Origin: Candidatus Stercoripulliclostridium merdigallinarum
GTDB lineage: Bacteria > Bacillota > Clostridia > Christensenellales > DTU072
NCBI GenBank assembly: GCA_018714575.1
Contig: DVNF01000043.1
Span: forward strand, 1 to 5,198
Direction: 5' to 3'
Length of the DNA stretch: 5,198 nucleotides
Below, in pieces: positions 4,902-5,198 of this stretch. The first letter of the stretch is position 1, and every line of letters starts with the position of its first letter. The notes under the pieces are model-generated. The model worked only from the letters and a program-made list of their open reading frames with translations. It ran no database searches and was not told where the DNA came from. Both the position numbers and the translations under genes were made by a program.

Positions 4902-5198
4902 CAATTACGCGTTTTCCGGGATTTTGCAAAATGGTGGAACGCGCCATCGCGATAGCCGAATCGGCGGCAGAGGAGTTTCCCGACAAAAAAGTGTACACTT
5001 TGGGGAGGTTGGCGCATAACGATCGCGTTTCGGAAAGATTGTCGAAAAAAGGGATTTCGGTAGCGTTATCGCCGGAGGAACTAACTGCCGGGGACGTGTT
5101 GGTGATCAGTGCTCACGGCGCGCCGCCTTCCGTTTACGCAGCTTCGGCAAAGCGGGGGATAATCGTGCGCGACGCTACCTGTCCTAACATTGTAAAAA
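4892..5198 (+). CDS. ispH: 4-hydroxy-3-methylbut-2-enyl diphosphate reductase, N-terminal part (runs off window)
   Basis: IspH (LytB) is the iron-sulfur enzyme of the last step of the MEP pathway, reducing HMBPP to isopentenyl and dimethylallyl diphosphate. The first 102 residues are visible. C12 (in FPGFCKMV) and C97 (in DATCP) are two of the three cluster cysteines, and H42 (in AHND) and H75 (in SAHG) are the substrate-binding histidines. They match E. coli C12, H41, H74 and C96 almost exactly in spacing. The start is TTG at 4892 with GAGGAG 8 bases upstream; it overlaps cmk by 10 bases, implying coupled translation. After C12 the usual x-G-V is K-M-V here, a departure from the common FCxGV consensus. 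In many Clostridia ispH is followed by, or fused to, ribosomal protein S1; the window ends too soon to tell. The third cysteine also lies beyond the end. Confidence 0.93.
   Translation, partial: MQIAITRFPGFCKMVERAIAIAESAAEEFPDKKVYTLGRLAHNDRVSERLSKKGISVALSPEELTAGDVLVISAHGAPPSVYAASAKRGIIVRDATCPNIVK

Noticed and set aside
4921..4932. 12-base palindrome ATTTTGCAAAAT at the start of ispH
   Set aside because: It has no loop for an RNA hairpin, falls over conserved Phe-Cys codons, and palindromes of this AT-rich kind are plausible by chance; no known operator was recognised.

Overview
The window looks like a densely packed, plus-strand operon fragment from a Bacillota (Firmicutes) bacterium, most likely in the Clostridia. 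The reasons are strong GGAGG-type ribosome binding sites before nearly every gene, GTG and TTG starts, very short or overlapping gene junctions, and the gene order D,D-carboxypeptidase / rluB / HI0933-type flavoprotein / cmk / ispH, which is a familiar low-GC Gram-positive neighbourhood. The order was judged from memory of the families, not from a search. GC content is moderate (about 45-50% in the genes sampled) but drops to about 33% in the first 180 bases.

Layout: 2-187 is the 3' end of an unrecognised protein. 211-360 is a complete 49-residue small protein, also unrecognised, whose end overlaps the start of a secreted penicillin-binding-protein-5-type D-Ala-D-Ala carboxypeptidase (306-1448). 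Then follow rluB (1463-2170, 23S rRNA pseudouridine synthase), surE (2171-2920, 5'-nucleotidase), an HI0933/TIGR00275-type FAD oxidoreductase (2917-4200), cmk (4227-4901, CMP kinase) and the 5' part of ispH (from a TTG at 4892 to the window end). The longest non-coding gap between genes is 26 bases, so one transcript is likely. No convincing promoter or terminator is visible, and no rRNA, tRNA, CRISPR or mobile element was recognised.

The genes share housekeeping themes rather than one pathway: cell wall trimming, ribosome maturation, nucleotide turnover (SurE dephosphorylates nucleoside monophosphates, Cmk phosphorylates CMP/dCMP) and isoprenoid precursor synthesis (IspH, which feeds the undecaprenyl carrier used in wall synthesis). 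Nothing here is clearly a new system. The points most worth a second look are the overlapping 49-residue ORF and its AT-rich upstream neighbour, a perfect 10-bp hairpin inside rluB, the absence of spmA/spmB between the carboxypeptidase and rluB, an Asn-Ala-Ala repeat tail on the flavoprotein, and a changed residue beside the first iron-sulfur cysteine of IspH.
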